Below are positions 44,466 to 53,320 of a stretch of 64,000 nt of DNA, in pieces. This DNA is from Hungatella sp. UBA7603 (GTDB taxonomy: Bacteria > Bacillota > Clostridia > Lachnospirales > Lachnospiraceae): positions 1-64,000 of the forward strand of contig DLJZ01000029.1 in NCBI GenBank assembly GCA_002478865.1, in the 5' to 3' direction. A program made the position numbers and the translations under genes. How positions within the stretch are numbered: position 1 is the stretch's first letter; each line of letters starts with the position of its first letter. Under the pieces are notes generated by a model. That model had not been told where the DNA came from, searched no databases, and saw only the letters and a list, made by a program, of their open reading frames with translations.

Positions 44466-45803
44466 TCACTCCTGTAGTAATTTGCTTCTTTTCTTGTACC
44501 AGTAATAATAAGGGACCTCAACAAGTAACATACAACTCCAACCAGCCAGGCAAGCAAATGCAACGCCTGTCAGTCCCATAACCGGAACCAGTAAGGATAC
44601 GAACACCACCCGGACTGAAATCTGAATCAGTGTGGAAATAAGGGTAATGGTCATATCTCCCATACCACGGAAAAATCCCTGCAGACCATTGGTAAATGCA
44701 GGCATGAGATAAAAAAATGCCATCAGCCCCAGATACTTGGTGCCCAAAGGCACTAAGCCGGTGTCACCCTCAGATACAAAAAGTCTCATGACAGGCTCTT
44801 TACATAATAAGATCACGACACATATGATCACCCAGTAACCAAACTGGGTGAAAAGTCCATAACGGAACCCTTTCTTTACCCGCTCCTTATTCCCGGCTCC
44901 CCGGTTTTGAGCAATAAAGATCATCATTCCACTGGCAATGCTCTGCTCCGGGGTAAATGCGAAATCATCCACCCGGTTTACCGCATTAAATGCAGCAATG
45001 GTGCTGACTCCCAAAGGATTAATCATTCCCTGTATCAAAAGCTTTCCTATGGGTTGGCAGGACTGCTGCAAGGCTGTAATAGAACCATGGCGCAACGTAA
45101 GCCCTAATAAATTCCGGTCCAAACGAAACTCCTGTTTGCCAAGCCTTAAAAGCGGCACCTTACGGTAAACATGCCAGATACAAAGGATGGCAGAAGCGGC
45201 TTCTGCAATAACCGTAGAAAGGGCAGCGCCAAAAACGCTCATGCCAAATACACCTACTAAAAGCAGGTCAAGTACTGCATTTAAGACGGAGGCAAACGCC
45301 AAAAAGCGGACCGGAGTTTTGGAATCTCCAACACTCCTTAGAGCCGATGCCACGGCATTGTAAAAAAAGGTAAAGGGCATTCCAAGAAATATAACTCTTA
45401 GATAGATGACCGCATCCTCCATAATCTCTTCTGGCACCTGCAAAAGCCGAAGGATGCTACCGCTAAATATAGCCCCCAAAATGGCTACTGCCAGTGAAAA
45501 ATAGGTGCCAAATAAAAGGATGGTGGAAACCTCTTTTTTTAACCTGTCATATTTTCCCGATCCGTAGAACTCACTCATTAAAACGGAAGCTCCGATGCAG
45601 ATACCAGTAATGCCAAGTATCATTATGTTCATTACCGGGTTACCAGTTCCCACTGCTGCCAGAGCCTTTTCACCTGCAAATTTCCCCACCACAATAGAGT
45701 CCACTGCATTATAGGTGAGCTGAAACAGATTGCCAAGAACCAGAGGAATGGAAAACCCGATTAGCTGTTTTGGGATGTTTCCTTTTGTCATATCTTTCAT
45801 CAT
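44466..45803 (-). CDS. MATE-family multidrug/cation efflux protein
   Basis: A 445-residue protein with twelve hydrophobic segments. It starts MTKGNIPKQLIGFSIPLVLG, and the first half has NAVDSIVVGKFAGEKALAAVG; the second half repeats the fold from about residue 230 (QPIGKLLIQGMINPLGVSTI). It is expected to export drugs or metabolites using Na+ or H+. GAGGAAA precedes the ATG. It lies 19 bp after greA and 4 bp before the HAD gene. The substrate is unknown. Confidence 0.92.
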   Translation of the reverse strand: MMKDMTKGNIPKQLIGFSIPLVLGNLFQLTYNAVDSIVVGKFAGEKALAAVGTGNPVMNIMILGITGICIGASVLMSEFYGSGKYDRLKKEVSTILLFGTYFSLAVAILGAIFSGSILRLLQVPEEIMEDAVIYLRVIFLGMPFTFFYNAVASALRSVGDSKTPVRFLAFASVLNAVLDLLLVGVFGMSVFGAALSTVIAEAASAILCIWHVYRKVPLLRLGKQEFRLDRNLLGLTLRHGSITALQQSCQPIGKLLIQGMINPLGVSTIAAFNAVNRVDDFAFTPEQSIASGMMIFIAQNRGAGNKERVKKGFRYGLFTQFGYWVIICVVILLCKEPVMRLFVSEGDTGLVPLGTKYLGLMAFFYLMPAFTNGLQGFFRGMGDMTITLISTLIQISVRVVFVSLLVPVMGLTGVAFACLAGWSCMLLVEVPYYYWYKKRSKLLQE

Positions 45804-45822
45804 GATCGTTTCCTCTGGGCTG

Positions 45823-46326
45823 CTAATAGCTTCTTAACCGATCGCTGCCATCGTCTTTCGTATTATCAAGTCGTTTTACCACCACATAATATCCTGCTTT
45901 GTCACTGATCTTTACAAATACCCTGTCGCCTACCTTGTGGCCCATCACAGCCCTACCAAGAGGCGATTCGGAACTGATCAGTCCTTTCATGGAGTTTCCA
46001 CGAACCGTGGTGACTAGTTTATAAGTTTCTATTTCATCATCGTCTTCAAAATATAGGTCTACGGTATTATAAAGGCCGATTTCATCTTCCTTGGAATCCT
46101 CGGTAATGATCTGAGCGGTCTTAATCATGCCCTCTAAATAGCGGATTCGGCTCTCATTTAAGTTCTTGTCCTTTTTGGCCGCATGGTATTCAAAGTTTTC
46201 GCTGAGATCACCATGGGCTCTTGCCTCTTTTACCGCCTCAAGAGCTTCCTTTCGGACCACCAGCTTTCTGTGTGCGATTTCTTCCTTCATCTTCTTGATA
46301 TCATTTTCCGTAATTTTATCAAACAC
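45823..46326 (-). CDS. greA: Transcription elongation factor GreA
   Basis: Helps RNA polymerase cleave back-tracked RNA. The 167 residues have an N-terminal coiled coil (about 1-75, with the tip residues in AHGDLSENFEYHAAKKDK) and a C-terminal FKBP-like domain (about 80-155, SPLGRAVMGHKVGDRVFVK). It starts at a GTG with AAGGAAG upstream. It ends in an unusual extra tail (DGSDRLRSY). The operon around it is not a typical greA-lysS locus. GreB or a Gre-like relative is possible but the acidic tip motif DLSENFEY supports GreA. Confidence 0.93.
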   Translation of the reverse strand: MFDKITENDIKKMKEEIAHRKLVVRKEALEAVKEARAHGDLSENFEYHAAKKDKNLNESRIRYLEGMIKTAQIITEDSKEDEIGLYNTVDLYFEDDDEIETYKLVTTVRGNSMKGLISSESPLGRAVMGHKVGDRVFVKISDKAGYYVVVKRLDNTKDDGSDRLRSY

Positions 46327-46350
46327 GTTATCGCTTCCTTTTTCTTTTGA

Positions 46351-47643
46351 TTAATCTTTTGACGGACTTTTATTCGAATGGGATAATAACCGATCCAGAT
46401 AAATGGACTTCAACTGTTTGCTTGCCAGTGCCTGCTTCAAAGGCGGAAGCTTTAAAATCGCAGCAAACAAGGCAGCCATTGCCCTGTGATTTGCAAATGC
46501 CTGATTGTCAAATACCAGATTTTGCAGTGTTCCCTTTTCAATGGCCTGGAGCACAAAACGGTGGGTGCTGTTAACCGGTGTGATGATATGCTTTGGCCTT
46601 CTCTTCATCTCAATACTCTTAAAGTTGCAGTTTCTGGCACAAACTCCACAGCCCAGGCAAATCTCCGAATCAAGAACTGCCCGCTTTTTCCCGTCTTCTT
46701 TTGCCTCCATAGATATGGCAAGGACCGGGCAGACCTTCGCGCATTTTCCGCAGCCCACGCAACCTTCTGCTGAGATATTGGGGATATAGTTAGTGGTCGC
46801 CACAGGCTGCATGGGACTAAATCTCCTGGCCGCCTGTAATGCTTCACAACAGCAACCGCAGCAATTGCACATAAACGCCGGACGTTCCCTTACATTCTCC
46901 CCGATCTGGACTAGATTGCTTTCATAAGATCGTTCCAAGGCGTCTAATGCTTCTGCCTTTGAAACCAGCTTTGTATAGTCTCCATGTTCCGATAGTGATC
47001 TTGCCACATTGTCAAAGGTCAGGCAGACATCCCAGGGAGCATCGATTTCACAGGGGTGATCGGCATGGGACATCTTATGACGACAATAACATAGACCAAG
47101 GCCGATATACTCAGCCTCTTCGATTATATGTGTGGCCTTTTCATAATCCAGGATATGGTTGGTCTTTTCATTGGTTAGCACCGGTTCCTGAACATAAACC
47201 CGTCCAAGCTTTGTCTCCGTGGCAAAGAACAGGTCTTTGATAAAGTCTTCTTCTACATGCATGTATTGATAGTAAAGCTGGCTTAAGTATTTCTGATCAA
47301 TGTCTCCTCTGGTTCTCATCAGTGCGAATTCAATAAATCCAGCCATAGGCGGCGGCATTACAAACTTGTGTACTCCATCGTGCCAGGAATCCACTAATAA
47401 TGCCTTCTCACATAAATGCACCAGATATTTTTCTGCACGGTATTCTGTGGTTCCCCAGATTTTAGCGGCTTTTTTAGCCGTAAATGGACGTACCGGAAGA
47501 AGGGATACCCATTTGGCTTCCTTTTCCGTGTACAAAACCTGAAGAATTTTATAAAGCGTCTCTGACTCTGGCGCTCCTTGTGTAAACCAGTTAATTCGGT
47601 CGCTTAGATTTAAATAAGCATCCCGGGTTGTCAGATGACCCAA
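46351..47643 (-). CDS. Dicluster 4Fe-4S protein with N-terminal helical domain
   Basis: A 430-residue conserved protein of unknown role. The N-terminal ~150 residues look like a winged-helix/helical part (LYKILQVLYTEKEAKWVSLL). Next are two unusual cysteine groups: GLGLCYCRHKMSHADHPCE with DVCLTF, and a dense FMCNCCGCCCEALQAARRF. Then follow two classic 4Fe-4S ferredoxin motifs, CVGCGKCAKVCP and CLGCGVCARNC (about 290-345). It starts at a TTG with AAGGA upstream. It probably transfers electrons, but the partner is unknown. It lies 15 bp after the zinc-ribbon/methyltransferase-like gene and 24 bp before greA. Confidence 0.8.
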   Translation of the reverse strand: MGHLTTRDAYLNLSDRINWFTQGAPESETLYKILQVLYTEKEAKWVSLLPVRPFTAKKAAKIWGTTEYRAEKYLVHLCEKALLVDSWHDGVHKFVMPPPMAGFIEFALMRTRGDIDQKYLSQLYYQYMHVEEDFIKDLFFATETKLGRVYVQEPVLTNEKTNHILDYEKATHIIEEAEYIGLGLCYCRHKMSHADHPCEIDAPWDVCLTFDNVARSLSEHGDYTKLVSKAEALDALERSYESNLVQIGENVRERPAFMCNCCGCCCEALQAARRFSPMQPVATTNYIPNISAEGCVGCGKCAKVCPVLAISMEAKEDGKKRAVLDSEICLGCGVCARNCNFKSIEMKRRPKHIITPVNSTHRFVLQAIEKGTLQNLVFDNQAFANHRAMAALFAAILKLPPLKQALASKQLKSIYLDRLLSHSNKSPSKD

Positions 47644-47658
47644 ATCTCATTCCTTCTT

Positions 47659-48636
47659 TCAGACTAATTTTTTGGCAATGACTTCAATACGCCCCCAGGC
47701 CGTTCCCACACGACGATAGGATTTAATGGATAGCCCACAAGATTGTGCTAAAATATCCACTCCTTCTTCTGTAAAGCAAACTTCCGAAGCCTCTCGTCTC
47801 CAGATAGGAGTTCCTTTTTTCTCTAGACTAGCAAGAGTTTTTTCAAAATCTGGCCCGTCAAACCATAAGACTCCATCATCCGTCAGACTCTCCGCTGCTC
47901 GGGTTAAGACGGTTCTCACATCTCTTGTCTTTGGAATATGATCCAGAATTACAACGGAATATTTCTCATATTCCTTATGATCCTCAGATTCTTCCAGGGT
48001 AATTGCCTTTAAGGTATATCCTGTCTTTTCTGCCTCTTTGTATAATTGACTCTTTTTGTCTCCAATAAACAACAAGGAGCCTTCTGGGGCAAAACTACTA
48101 ACATCTTTAAGTAGTCTTTCGCATCCAGCCTTTGTCCTACTATGTTCTTTATATTCCTTTAAAAAATTCCTCTCATCTTTTGCAAGATAATAATTTCCGC
48201 ACTCTTCACATTTCATAAAGATTCGTACCGGCTTTGAAACAGATTCATCCTGATCTCCTGTTTCCATATAGAGTACGGCACTGTAATGGGGAACCCCTTT
48301 CCCTGAACAGATGGGGCAGGTTTCTAATTCCTCTGCCATTAAGTTCCGTATTTCCTTCAATGTTGTAAAATACCACCGGTACAGTCTGTCCTTGAATTCC
48401 TGGTCATAGACAAACAGCCAGTTTTTTATAATCTCTGCCATCCATCTGGTCTCATGGGTCACGGATTTATCTGCCTTCATCTCCTTTAGGTTTCCCACAA
48501 GGGTCATTAATCCGGAGACAGTATCCTCCTTCAAACGCTTATTTTCCTGGTTGGACATGAGGTGTTCAATTCCTTCCACTACGCTGCTGCATAAGTTCAC
48601 CATTATCACCAGCTGATTCATTCTGCCTGTTGTCAT
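47659..48636 (-). CDS. Zinc-ribbon protein with methyltransferase-like C-terminal part
   Basis: A 325-residue protein I do not recognise as a named family. Residues 1-100 are helical (SSVVEGIEHLMSNQENKRLK). A zinc-ribbon-like set follows: CPICSGKG (about 107-114), then CEECGNYYLAKD (about 140-150). The C-terminal half resembles a Rossmann-fold SAM methyltransferase (SFAPEGSLLFIGDKKS as motif I, YSVVILDHIPKT as motif IV, then DDGVLWFDGP), but motif I lacks the usual GxGxG. The second ATG (48636) has the better-spaced AGGAAA site. It is the first gene of the operon with the dicluster Fe-S protein. Confidence 0.6.
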   Translation of the reverse strand: MTTGRMNQLVIMVNLCSSVVEGIEHLMSNQENKRLKEDTVSGLMTLVGNLKEMKADKSVTHETRWMAEIIKNWLFVYDQEFKDRLYRWYFTTLKEIRNLMAEELETCPICSGKGVPHYSAVLYMETGDQDESVSKPVRIFMKCEECGNYYLAKDERNFLKEYKEHSRTKAGCERLLKDVSSFAPEGSLLFIGDKKSQLYKEAEKTGYTLKAITLEESEDHKEYEKYSVVILDHIPKTRDVRTVLTRAAESLTDDGVLWFDGPDFEKTLASLEKKGTPIWRREASEVCFTEEGVDILAQSCGLSIKSYRRVGTAWGRIEVIAKKLV

Positions 48637-48685
48637 ACCCATTTCCTTTCCTTGGATCTCAGATCTTGTCTATGCATACCTTATT

Positions 48686-48714
48686 ATTTTACATTTTTAC
48701 AAGAGGAAAAGCAA
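48686..48714 (-). promoter_or_regulatory. Promoter of the six-gene greA/OGG operon
   Basis: TTGCTT (48709-48714), 17-nt spacer and TAAAAT (48686-48691), read leftward, about 50 nt before the start codon. Confidence 0.5.
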
Positions 48715-48812
48715 GTTACAAAACAATGGAACTTCTTAGAAAAAAGCCTATTAAAGTAAATATTATAATTTTATAAATCTTGATTTGCCACTTGACAATC
48801 CCATACACTTGG

Positions 48813-48864
48813 TATCATTATATACTTAATGATATATAAATCTATCATTTTAAACATAATGATA
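48813..48864. promoter_or_regulatory. Two 22-bp operators upstream of the TetR gene
   Basis: Two near-identical palindromes: TATCATTA-TATACT-TAATGATA (48813-48834, perfect 8-bp arms) and TATCATTT-TAAACA-TAATGATA (48843-48864, one mismatch), centres 30 bp apart. They lie between a TTGACA box (48792-48797) and the TetR start codon (48879), so they cover the likely -10/+1 region. Autorepression by the TetR protein is the natural reading. Confidence 0.75.
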
Positions 48865-48878
48865 TCAAAGGACCTAAC

Positions 48879-49463
48879 ATGCAAAATCAAAATAAGAGCA
48901 ACAAACACAGTGTTATTTTAGAAGCTGCCACGGAACAATTGTCTTTGAAACCAACTTCTACCTTACAGGAAATCGCAGACTACGCAAAGATTGGAATTGC
49001 TACACTCCACCGACATTTCGCCTCTAAAGAAGCACTCCTTGAGGAAATTGCCTTTCACGCCCTTGAATTGGTGGAGTCTTCCATGGGAGAAATCACCTTC
49101 TATGAAAATGATAGTTACCGTTCGTTTATGGAATTATTTCAGAAATTGATTCCTCTTGGAGATAAGATTTATTTTCTGGCTTATGCAGCTTCTGTGGATG
49201 AAAACACAGAAGTTGCCCTCCGGGAAGCCGCACTAAAAAAAGTCCTTATGGATTCCATAAGGGGTTGGAGGAAGCAAGGTCTTTTAAAGGATTCTCTTCC
49301 GGAGAAGTGGATGCTGACTACCATCTATAACCTTCTTTTTGTGGCTTGGCAGGAGATCCATTCAGGAAATATGGCAAAAAACGATGCTGCTGGTATTCTA
49401 ACAGATACTATTTTAAATGGATTTCTAAATGAAAATAATAAAGGAGATTCTTATGGACATTAA
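48879..49463 (+). CDS. TetR-family transcriptional regulator
   Basis: A 194-residue regulator. The N-terminal helix-turn-helix is TLQEIADYAKIGIATLHRHF, followed by SKEALLEEIAFHALELVE; the C-terminal part (about 65-190) is an all-helical ligand domain of no recognised subfamily. AAAGGA is 6 nt before the ATG. Two 22-bp palindromes directly upstream are its likely operators. The stop overlaps the start of the acetyltransferase gene by 11 nt, so both are made together. The ligand is unknown. Confidence 0.9.
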   Translation: MQNQNKSNKHSVILEAATEQLSLKPTSTLQEIADYAKIGIATLHRHFASKEALLEEIAFHALELVESSMGEITFYENDSYRSFMELFQKLIPLGDKIYFLAYAASVDENTEVALREAALKKVLMDSIRGWRKQGLLKDSLPEKWMLTTIYNLLFVAWQEIHSGNMAKNDAAGILTDTILNGFLNENNKGDSYGH

Positions 49464-50064
49464 TTCGCTTACAATTACAAACATTCTAACTCCAAGACAA
49501 AAAAAGGAAACTGCCAGGTTGTTTTTTAAGGCATTTCCTGAGAAATTTAATACGCTTTGGGTCTTTCCAAAGGATGAAAAGCGTGCGGTTAAGGTACTTA
49601 GCAGATGCATAAGATATAAAAGCGGTTTTTATGCGTTAAGCGGAGAACGGGTGTTGGGATTTATTGGACTGGAAAAAGGAACGGGTTACTACGCGCCAAT
49701 CTCCTTTCAATCCTTACGTTCAACATTTTCCGTTTTCTCTTCTCTTTGGAGATATGTGGCTTACCTTTTTTTTCGGCTGATCCACGGTGAAACCGACCCA
49801 GATGTGATTCACATTGATCCTTTGGTGGTTTCAGAACAGGCCAGAGGTCTTGGTATTGGGTCTAGTCTTTTGAATAAGACCTTTGAATATGCCAAATCTA
49901 TTGGAAAAAAGAAAGTTATTTTAGAGGTAGTGGATACGAATCCGTTGGCAAAAAAGCTTTATGAACGGCAGGGGTTTCGGGTCGTGAAGGAAGAAGATCT
50001 GTCGCTCTTTACAAAAAGAGCTGGTTTTCAGATTCTTTATTATATGGAGAAAGACATTATATAG
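49453..50064 (+). CDS. GNAT-family N-acetyltransferase
   Basis: A 203-residue acetyltransferase. The acetyl-CoA loop reads VVSEQARGLGIGSSLLNKTF (about residues 125-145), followed by KVILEVVDTNPLAKKLYERQ and GFRVVKEED. AAAGGAG six nt before the ATG at 49453 places the start inside the TetR coding end (11-nt overlap), so translation is coupled. Being under TetR control, it may modify a toxic amine or antibiotic; this is inference from context only. Confidence 0.88.
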   Translation: MDINSLTITNILTPRQKKETARLFFKAFPEKFNTLWVFPKDEKRAVKVLSRCIRYKSGFYALSGERVLGFIGLEKGTGYYAPISFQSLRSTFSVFSSLWRYVAYLFFRLIHGETDPDVIHIDPLVVSEQARGLGIGSSLLNKTFEYAKSIGKKKVILEVVDTNPLAKKLYERQGFRVVKEEDLSLFTKRAGFQILYYMEKDII

Positions 50065-50248
50065 TCTACTCTTCTCATGTTGTACATTTACGCTTCCCCT
50101 GTAATAATTATTAGTGTAAACTAACCACAGTATCTCAAGAGGTATCTTCCTAATGATAGACAAAAACAAAATACCTTTTACGAAAAGCGAATTGGAAGAA
50201 TTTAATCATCGTGACTGGAAGCTGGTAGTAATATAGAAAATAAATAAG

Positions 50249-50290
50249 GTGCCGTAAAATAGCTAATAGACAGCTTTCTAGCGGCACTTT
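50249..50290. terminator. Terminator between GNAT and hydrogenase-like genes
   Basis: Stem GTGCCG / CGGCAC (50249-50287) with an inner AGCT/AGCT stem, followed on the plus strand by TTTATTG and on the minus strand by a weaker TTATTTATTTT. The two converging genes both end near it. A 27-codon frame at 50153-50236 just before it has only a modest site and is not called. Confidence 0.55.
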
Positions 50291-50309
50291 ATTGTTACAA
50301 ATTTTATAA

Positions 50310-51548
50310 TCAGGTAATGTTACGGCTGAACAAATCGGTCTCTTCCAGAAGACTTTCTATGGTATCCAAATTCAATCGGTGTAAAAGTTCGATCACATAA
50401 GGATTTTCCGCCGGGTGCTGATAGGTGGCATTATCCCCGTAATCATTCACCAGCTCTGTGCCGTGTTCCACATCAAGGATTGCCCTGGGACCGCCGACAC
50501 AACCGCCTACGCAGCCCATTCCTTCATAGAAATTAGCTTCGATATTTCCATCCATGATATCTTGTATCATCTTTTTGCAGGCTGGAACTCCGTCGGCCTT
50601 TTTGGTTACTATCTTTGTTTTCTTATCTGGGTCGATGGCCTTTACTGTAAGCTCTACCGCTTCGCTGACTCCACCTTTTCTAGCATAAATTCTTCCCGCT
50701 TTTGACGAATGATCTTTTTCGCTTTCTTCCATAGAAGCAGGATCAATTCCCAAAGCATCAAATATATTTTTTATTTCTTGGAACGTAAGTACATAATCAA
50801 CAATTCCCACCAAGTCCTTTTCTCTTGCCTCTGCCTTCTTTGCAAGGCAAGGACCGATAAATATGGTCATGGCATCTGGGTGAAGCGCTTTCACCACCTT
50901 GGCACAAGCCACCATAGGAGATACAGAACCAGGCACATGTGGGAGCAACTGATGATAGACTTTACGAATCATACCAATCCACATAGGACAACAGCAGCTC
51001 GTTAATTGGAAGTCTCCATCGTTAACAATATTTTTGTCAAACTCCAGTGCTTCTTTTAAGGTCAAAATATCCGCGAACAAAGCAACCTCAAGCATTCCAT
51101 CAAATCCCACTTCTTTCAGGGCATTTCTTAGCTTACCAGGAGTCACGTCCTTAGTAAACTGGCCTAAGAATGCCGGTGCGATCATGGCATAAACAAGTCC
51201 TTTTGCGCTTCTGACCGCTTTTAGAGCTGGAATGATATCCGTACTTGCAGTAAGCTTTTCCTTGGCACACCCTTCAATGCAGTTATCGCACCCCAAGCAT
51301 AATTCAGGGTCTACTTCCACCCCATCTTTTCCCATGCTCAAAGCTCCAAAGGGACAGCGATCCAGGCAGTCACACTTTTCTTTCTTAGAACAGGTACATT
51401 TCCCAGTTCTTATTACAATGGGATTCTTCTCTGGATTTAAGAGACAATCCAGGTGATAGGGATCGTAATCTCCTGCCTCTGGTGTGACCGACTCCCCATC
51501 CAATACTGATTTAACCGTACTTTCATACAACTCTTTAAATGTCTGCAT
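50310..51548 (-). CDS. [FeFe]-hydrogenase-like iron-sulfur protein
   Basis: A 412-residue protein with two N-terminal ferredoxin-type Cys groups (CTCSKKEKCDCLDRCPFGA and CLGCDNCIEGC, about residues 43-95) and a hydrogenase large-subunit domain. H-cluster-type motifs are QLTSCCCPMWIGMIRK (L1), FIGPCLAKKAEARE (L2) and EGMGCVGGCVGGPRA (L3). It starts at an ATG with GGGAGG 7 nt upstream; the 25 upstream codons are rejected. Full-length catalytic enzymes have TSCCP and a different L3, so this may be a sensory or putative hydrogenase of the group lacking proven activity. No maturation or electron-partner genes are nearby. Confidence 0.82.
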   Translation of the reverse strand: MQTFKELYESTVKSVLDGESVTPEAGDYDPYHLDCLLNPEKNPIVIRTGKCTCSKKEKCDCLDRCPFGALSMGKDGVEVDPELCLGCDNCIEGCAKEKLTASTDIIPALKAVRSAKGLVYAMIAPAFLGQFTKDVTPGKLRNALKEVGFDGMLEVALFADILTLKEALEFDKNIVNDGDFQLTSCCCPMWIGMIRKVYHQLLPHVPGSVSPMVACAKVVKALHPDAMTIFIGPCLAKKAEAREKDLVGIVDYVLTFQEIKNIFDALGIDPASMEESEKDHSSKAGRIYARKGGVSEAVELTVKAIDPDKKTKIVTKKADGVPACKKMIQDIMDGNIEANFYEGMGCVGGCVGGPRAILDVEHGTELVNDYGDNATYQHPAENPYVIELLHRLNLDTIESLLEETDLFSRNIT

Positions 51549-51712
51549 CAAATACCTCCCGCATGTATGTTGTTTTTTGTGTTGTACCTCGTGTGAATTC
51601 AGACATTGATAGTACAACATCATTATAATACCTTTTTTCCATCCATGCTATACCATTTATCTCTACTCTTTCAAGAAAAAACAGCTTTTGGGGGATTTTA
51701 AAATGTCTCTGA

Positions 51713-52669
51713 CTACTTAATATTTAATAAATTTAAAAGCTCTTGGACTCTTTCGGGACTGACTGAAAATGTTTTCACATCCTGTTCAACCCTTTCATTT
51801 GCGTTATGCAAAGTAAAGGTTTTACTTACGCTCTCATCTCCGCTTTGATACGTCCAGGTGATTCCACCGCAGTTGTCGATTAATGCCAATAAGACTGTTG
51901 CATAGGATTCCATCATGGAGTCAAATTTCATCTGGTTGGAAGGAAGCACCTCATGTTCAAAACGTAGCGTCCAGCCATATGGCTCATATGATGTCTGAAG
52001 CTCATTTGTGAAGCTTCCCAGGTTTGGATATATTTCCAGAATACCTGCCAAGGTTGCATTGCCTGCCATTCCGCCAACGTATGGATTTTTATGTTTATAA
52101 AGGTTTTGGGCCTTTTCTGTTATAATGGTTCCATCGGCTTTCACCAGATCTCCATTGACCAAAATGTCACCCTGGTTTAATTCATACTCCAGTGTAAATT
52201 GTCTCCTATGGTTTAGGAACGAAGAATTGGTTCCATAAACCACCAGCACTCCGTCTTTGATTTCATAACGGCGAAAGGCTTTGCTTGTGTCGCTAATCTC
52301 CCCAGTTATCATTAGTTTTCCACCTGCTGCCTCCATCTTCGTCTGGTAATCCCCAATCGGAGATCCAATTATAAAGAGCTTTGCAAGTATGATCGCAGCT
52401 CCGATTAATATTGTAGATAGAGTAGCAAGAACAATTTTATTCTGATTTTTACGTTTGATTTTTTTCAGATAATCGATTTCGACTTGTGGAGTTTCTTCTT
52501 TAAGCTCTTCTTTCCCCAACTGGCCTGTCATATTTTCATACTTTATAAGACAGCTTTCGCATTCTTTTAAATGTTCTTTTATGATTTCATTGGTCCCGCT
52601 CTGAGTCAGATTATCTACATACAATGGAAGTAAATCTTCTATGACTTCACAAGGTATCTCATTTCTCAT
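51713..52669 (-). CDS. Anti-sigma factor with zinc-finger (zf-HC2) domain
   Basis: A 318-residue membrane protein. The N-terminal zf-HC2 region is CEVIEDLLPLYVDN and HLKECESC (about residues 6-40), which holds zinc and the ECF sigma factor. A membrane helix lies near 75-97 (KIVLATLSTILIGAAIILAK). The remaining ~220 residues are extracellular with no clear family (a conserved PYVGGMAGNATLAGILEIYP is visible). Its start overlaps the sigma gene by 11 nt, with AGGAGGT upstream. It should hold the sigma factor until an outside signal arrives; the signal is unknown. Confidence 0.88.
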   Translation of the reverse strand: MRNEIPCEVIEDLLPLYVDNLTQSGTNEIIKEHLKECESCLIKYENMTGQLGKEELKEETPQVEIDYLKKIKRKNQNKIVLATLSTILIGAAIILAKLFIIGSPIGDYQTKMEAAGGKLMITGEISDTSKAFRRYEIKDGVLVVYGTNSSFLNHRRQFTLEYELNQGDILVNGDLVKADGTIITEKAQNLYKHKNPYVGGMAGNATLAGILEIYPNLGSFTNELQTSYEPYGWTLRFEHEVLPSNQMKFDSMMESYATVLLALIDNCGGITWTYQSGDESVSKTFTLHNANERVEQDVKTFSVSPERVQELLNLLNIK

Positions 52670-53147
52670 TTTTTCTTACCTCCTCAATTATTTTCTCTTT
52701 CCCACGGTAAAAATTAACTCTTGCCCAGTTTTCACTTTTTTCCATTATCTCTCCAATGTCCAAAAAGGAGAGATTCCCTATAAGCCTTAGATACATCACC
52801 TCTCTCATGGGGTCCTTTAAAGAATGCAGGTGTTTTAATATTTCCTTACTGTCCCATTCCAGAAAAACGGTTTTCTCCAATGCCGTATCCTGGGCCACTT
52901 CTGTCGCCGAGTCCAGTTCAACCGTAAATTTCTGTTTTCTGCACCATGTTTGGTATACATGGCCAGAGATTCCGCACAGCCAAGTAGACACACTGCTTCG
53001 CCCTTCAAAGGTATGAAAGCTTTTTAGAGCCTGGTAGAAAGTCTCCTGAGTCAATTCTTCCGCAAGATCTGGATCATTCACTTTTGACAATAAAAAATAG
53101 TATATCATCTTGGAATGCCTGCGATATATTTCATCCATTGAATCCAT
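52659..53147 (-). CDS. ECF-type RNA polymerase sigma factor
   Basis: A 162-residue sigma factor. Region 2 has IYYFLLSKVNDPDLAEELTQ and then ETFYQALKSFHTFEGRSSVS with TWLCGISGHVY; region 4 has MREVMYLRLIGNLSFLDIGE and then ENWARVNFYRGKEKI. The start at 53147 has AAAGG 9 nt upstream; the ATG at 53156 lies directly against the site. It is co-transcribed and overlaps with its membrane anti-sigma gene. Its own promoter likely lies in the AT-rich stretch upstream (a TGTAAC motif at 53191-53196 recalls ECF -35 boxes), but this is weak. Confidence 0.92.
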   Translation of the reverse strand: MDSMDEIYRRHSKMIYYFLLSKVNDPDLAEELTQETFYQALKSFHTFEGRSSVSTWLCGISGHVYQTWCRKQKFTVELDSATEVAQDTALEKTVFLEWDSKEILKHLHSLKDPMREVMYLRLIGNLSFLDIGEIMEKSENWARVNFYRGKEKIIEEVRKNEK

Positions 53148-53262
53148 GTCACTCATCCTTTCTCTTAATAAGTGCCCAAATCCACCGGTTCGTTACAAAC
53201 TATTTTAAAAATAATAATATCTTTATTATACCTAATATTCATGGTCATAGTAATCAAAAAAT

Positions 53263-53306
53263 AAGGAGTCTTGCATTCCCTAGTAACAGGACCTGCAAAA
53301 CTCCTT
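53263..53306 (-). terminator. Terminator of the C39-like peptidase gene
   Basis: Stem AAGGAGTTTTGCA / TGCAAGACTCCTT with G-U pairs and a long loop, followed on the minus strand by ATTTTTTG, 15 nt past the stop codon at 53321. Confidence 0.75.
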
Positions 53307-53320
53307 TTTCCATTCCATTA

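Noticed and set aside
50153-50236. 27-codon frame before the terminator at 50249
   Set aside because: Only a modest AGAGG site and no likeness to known peptides; may be chance.
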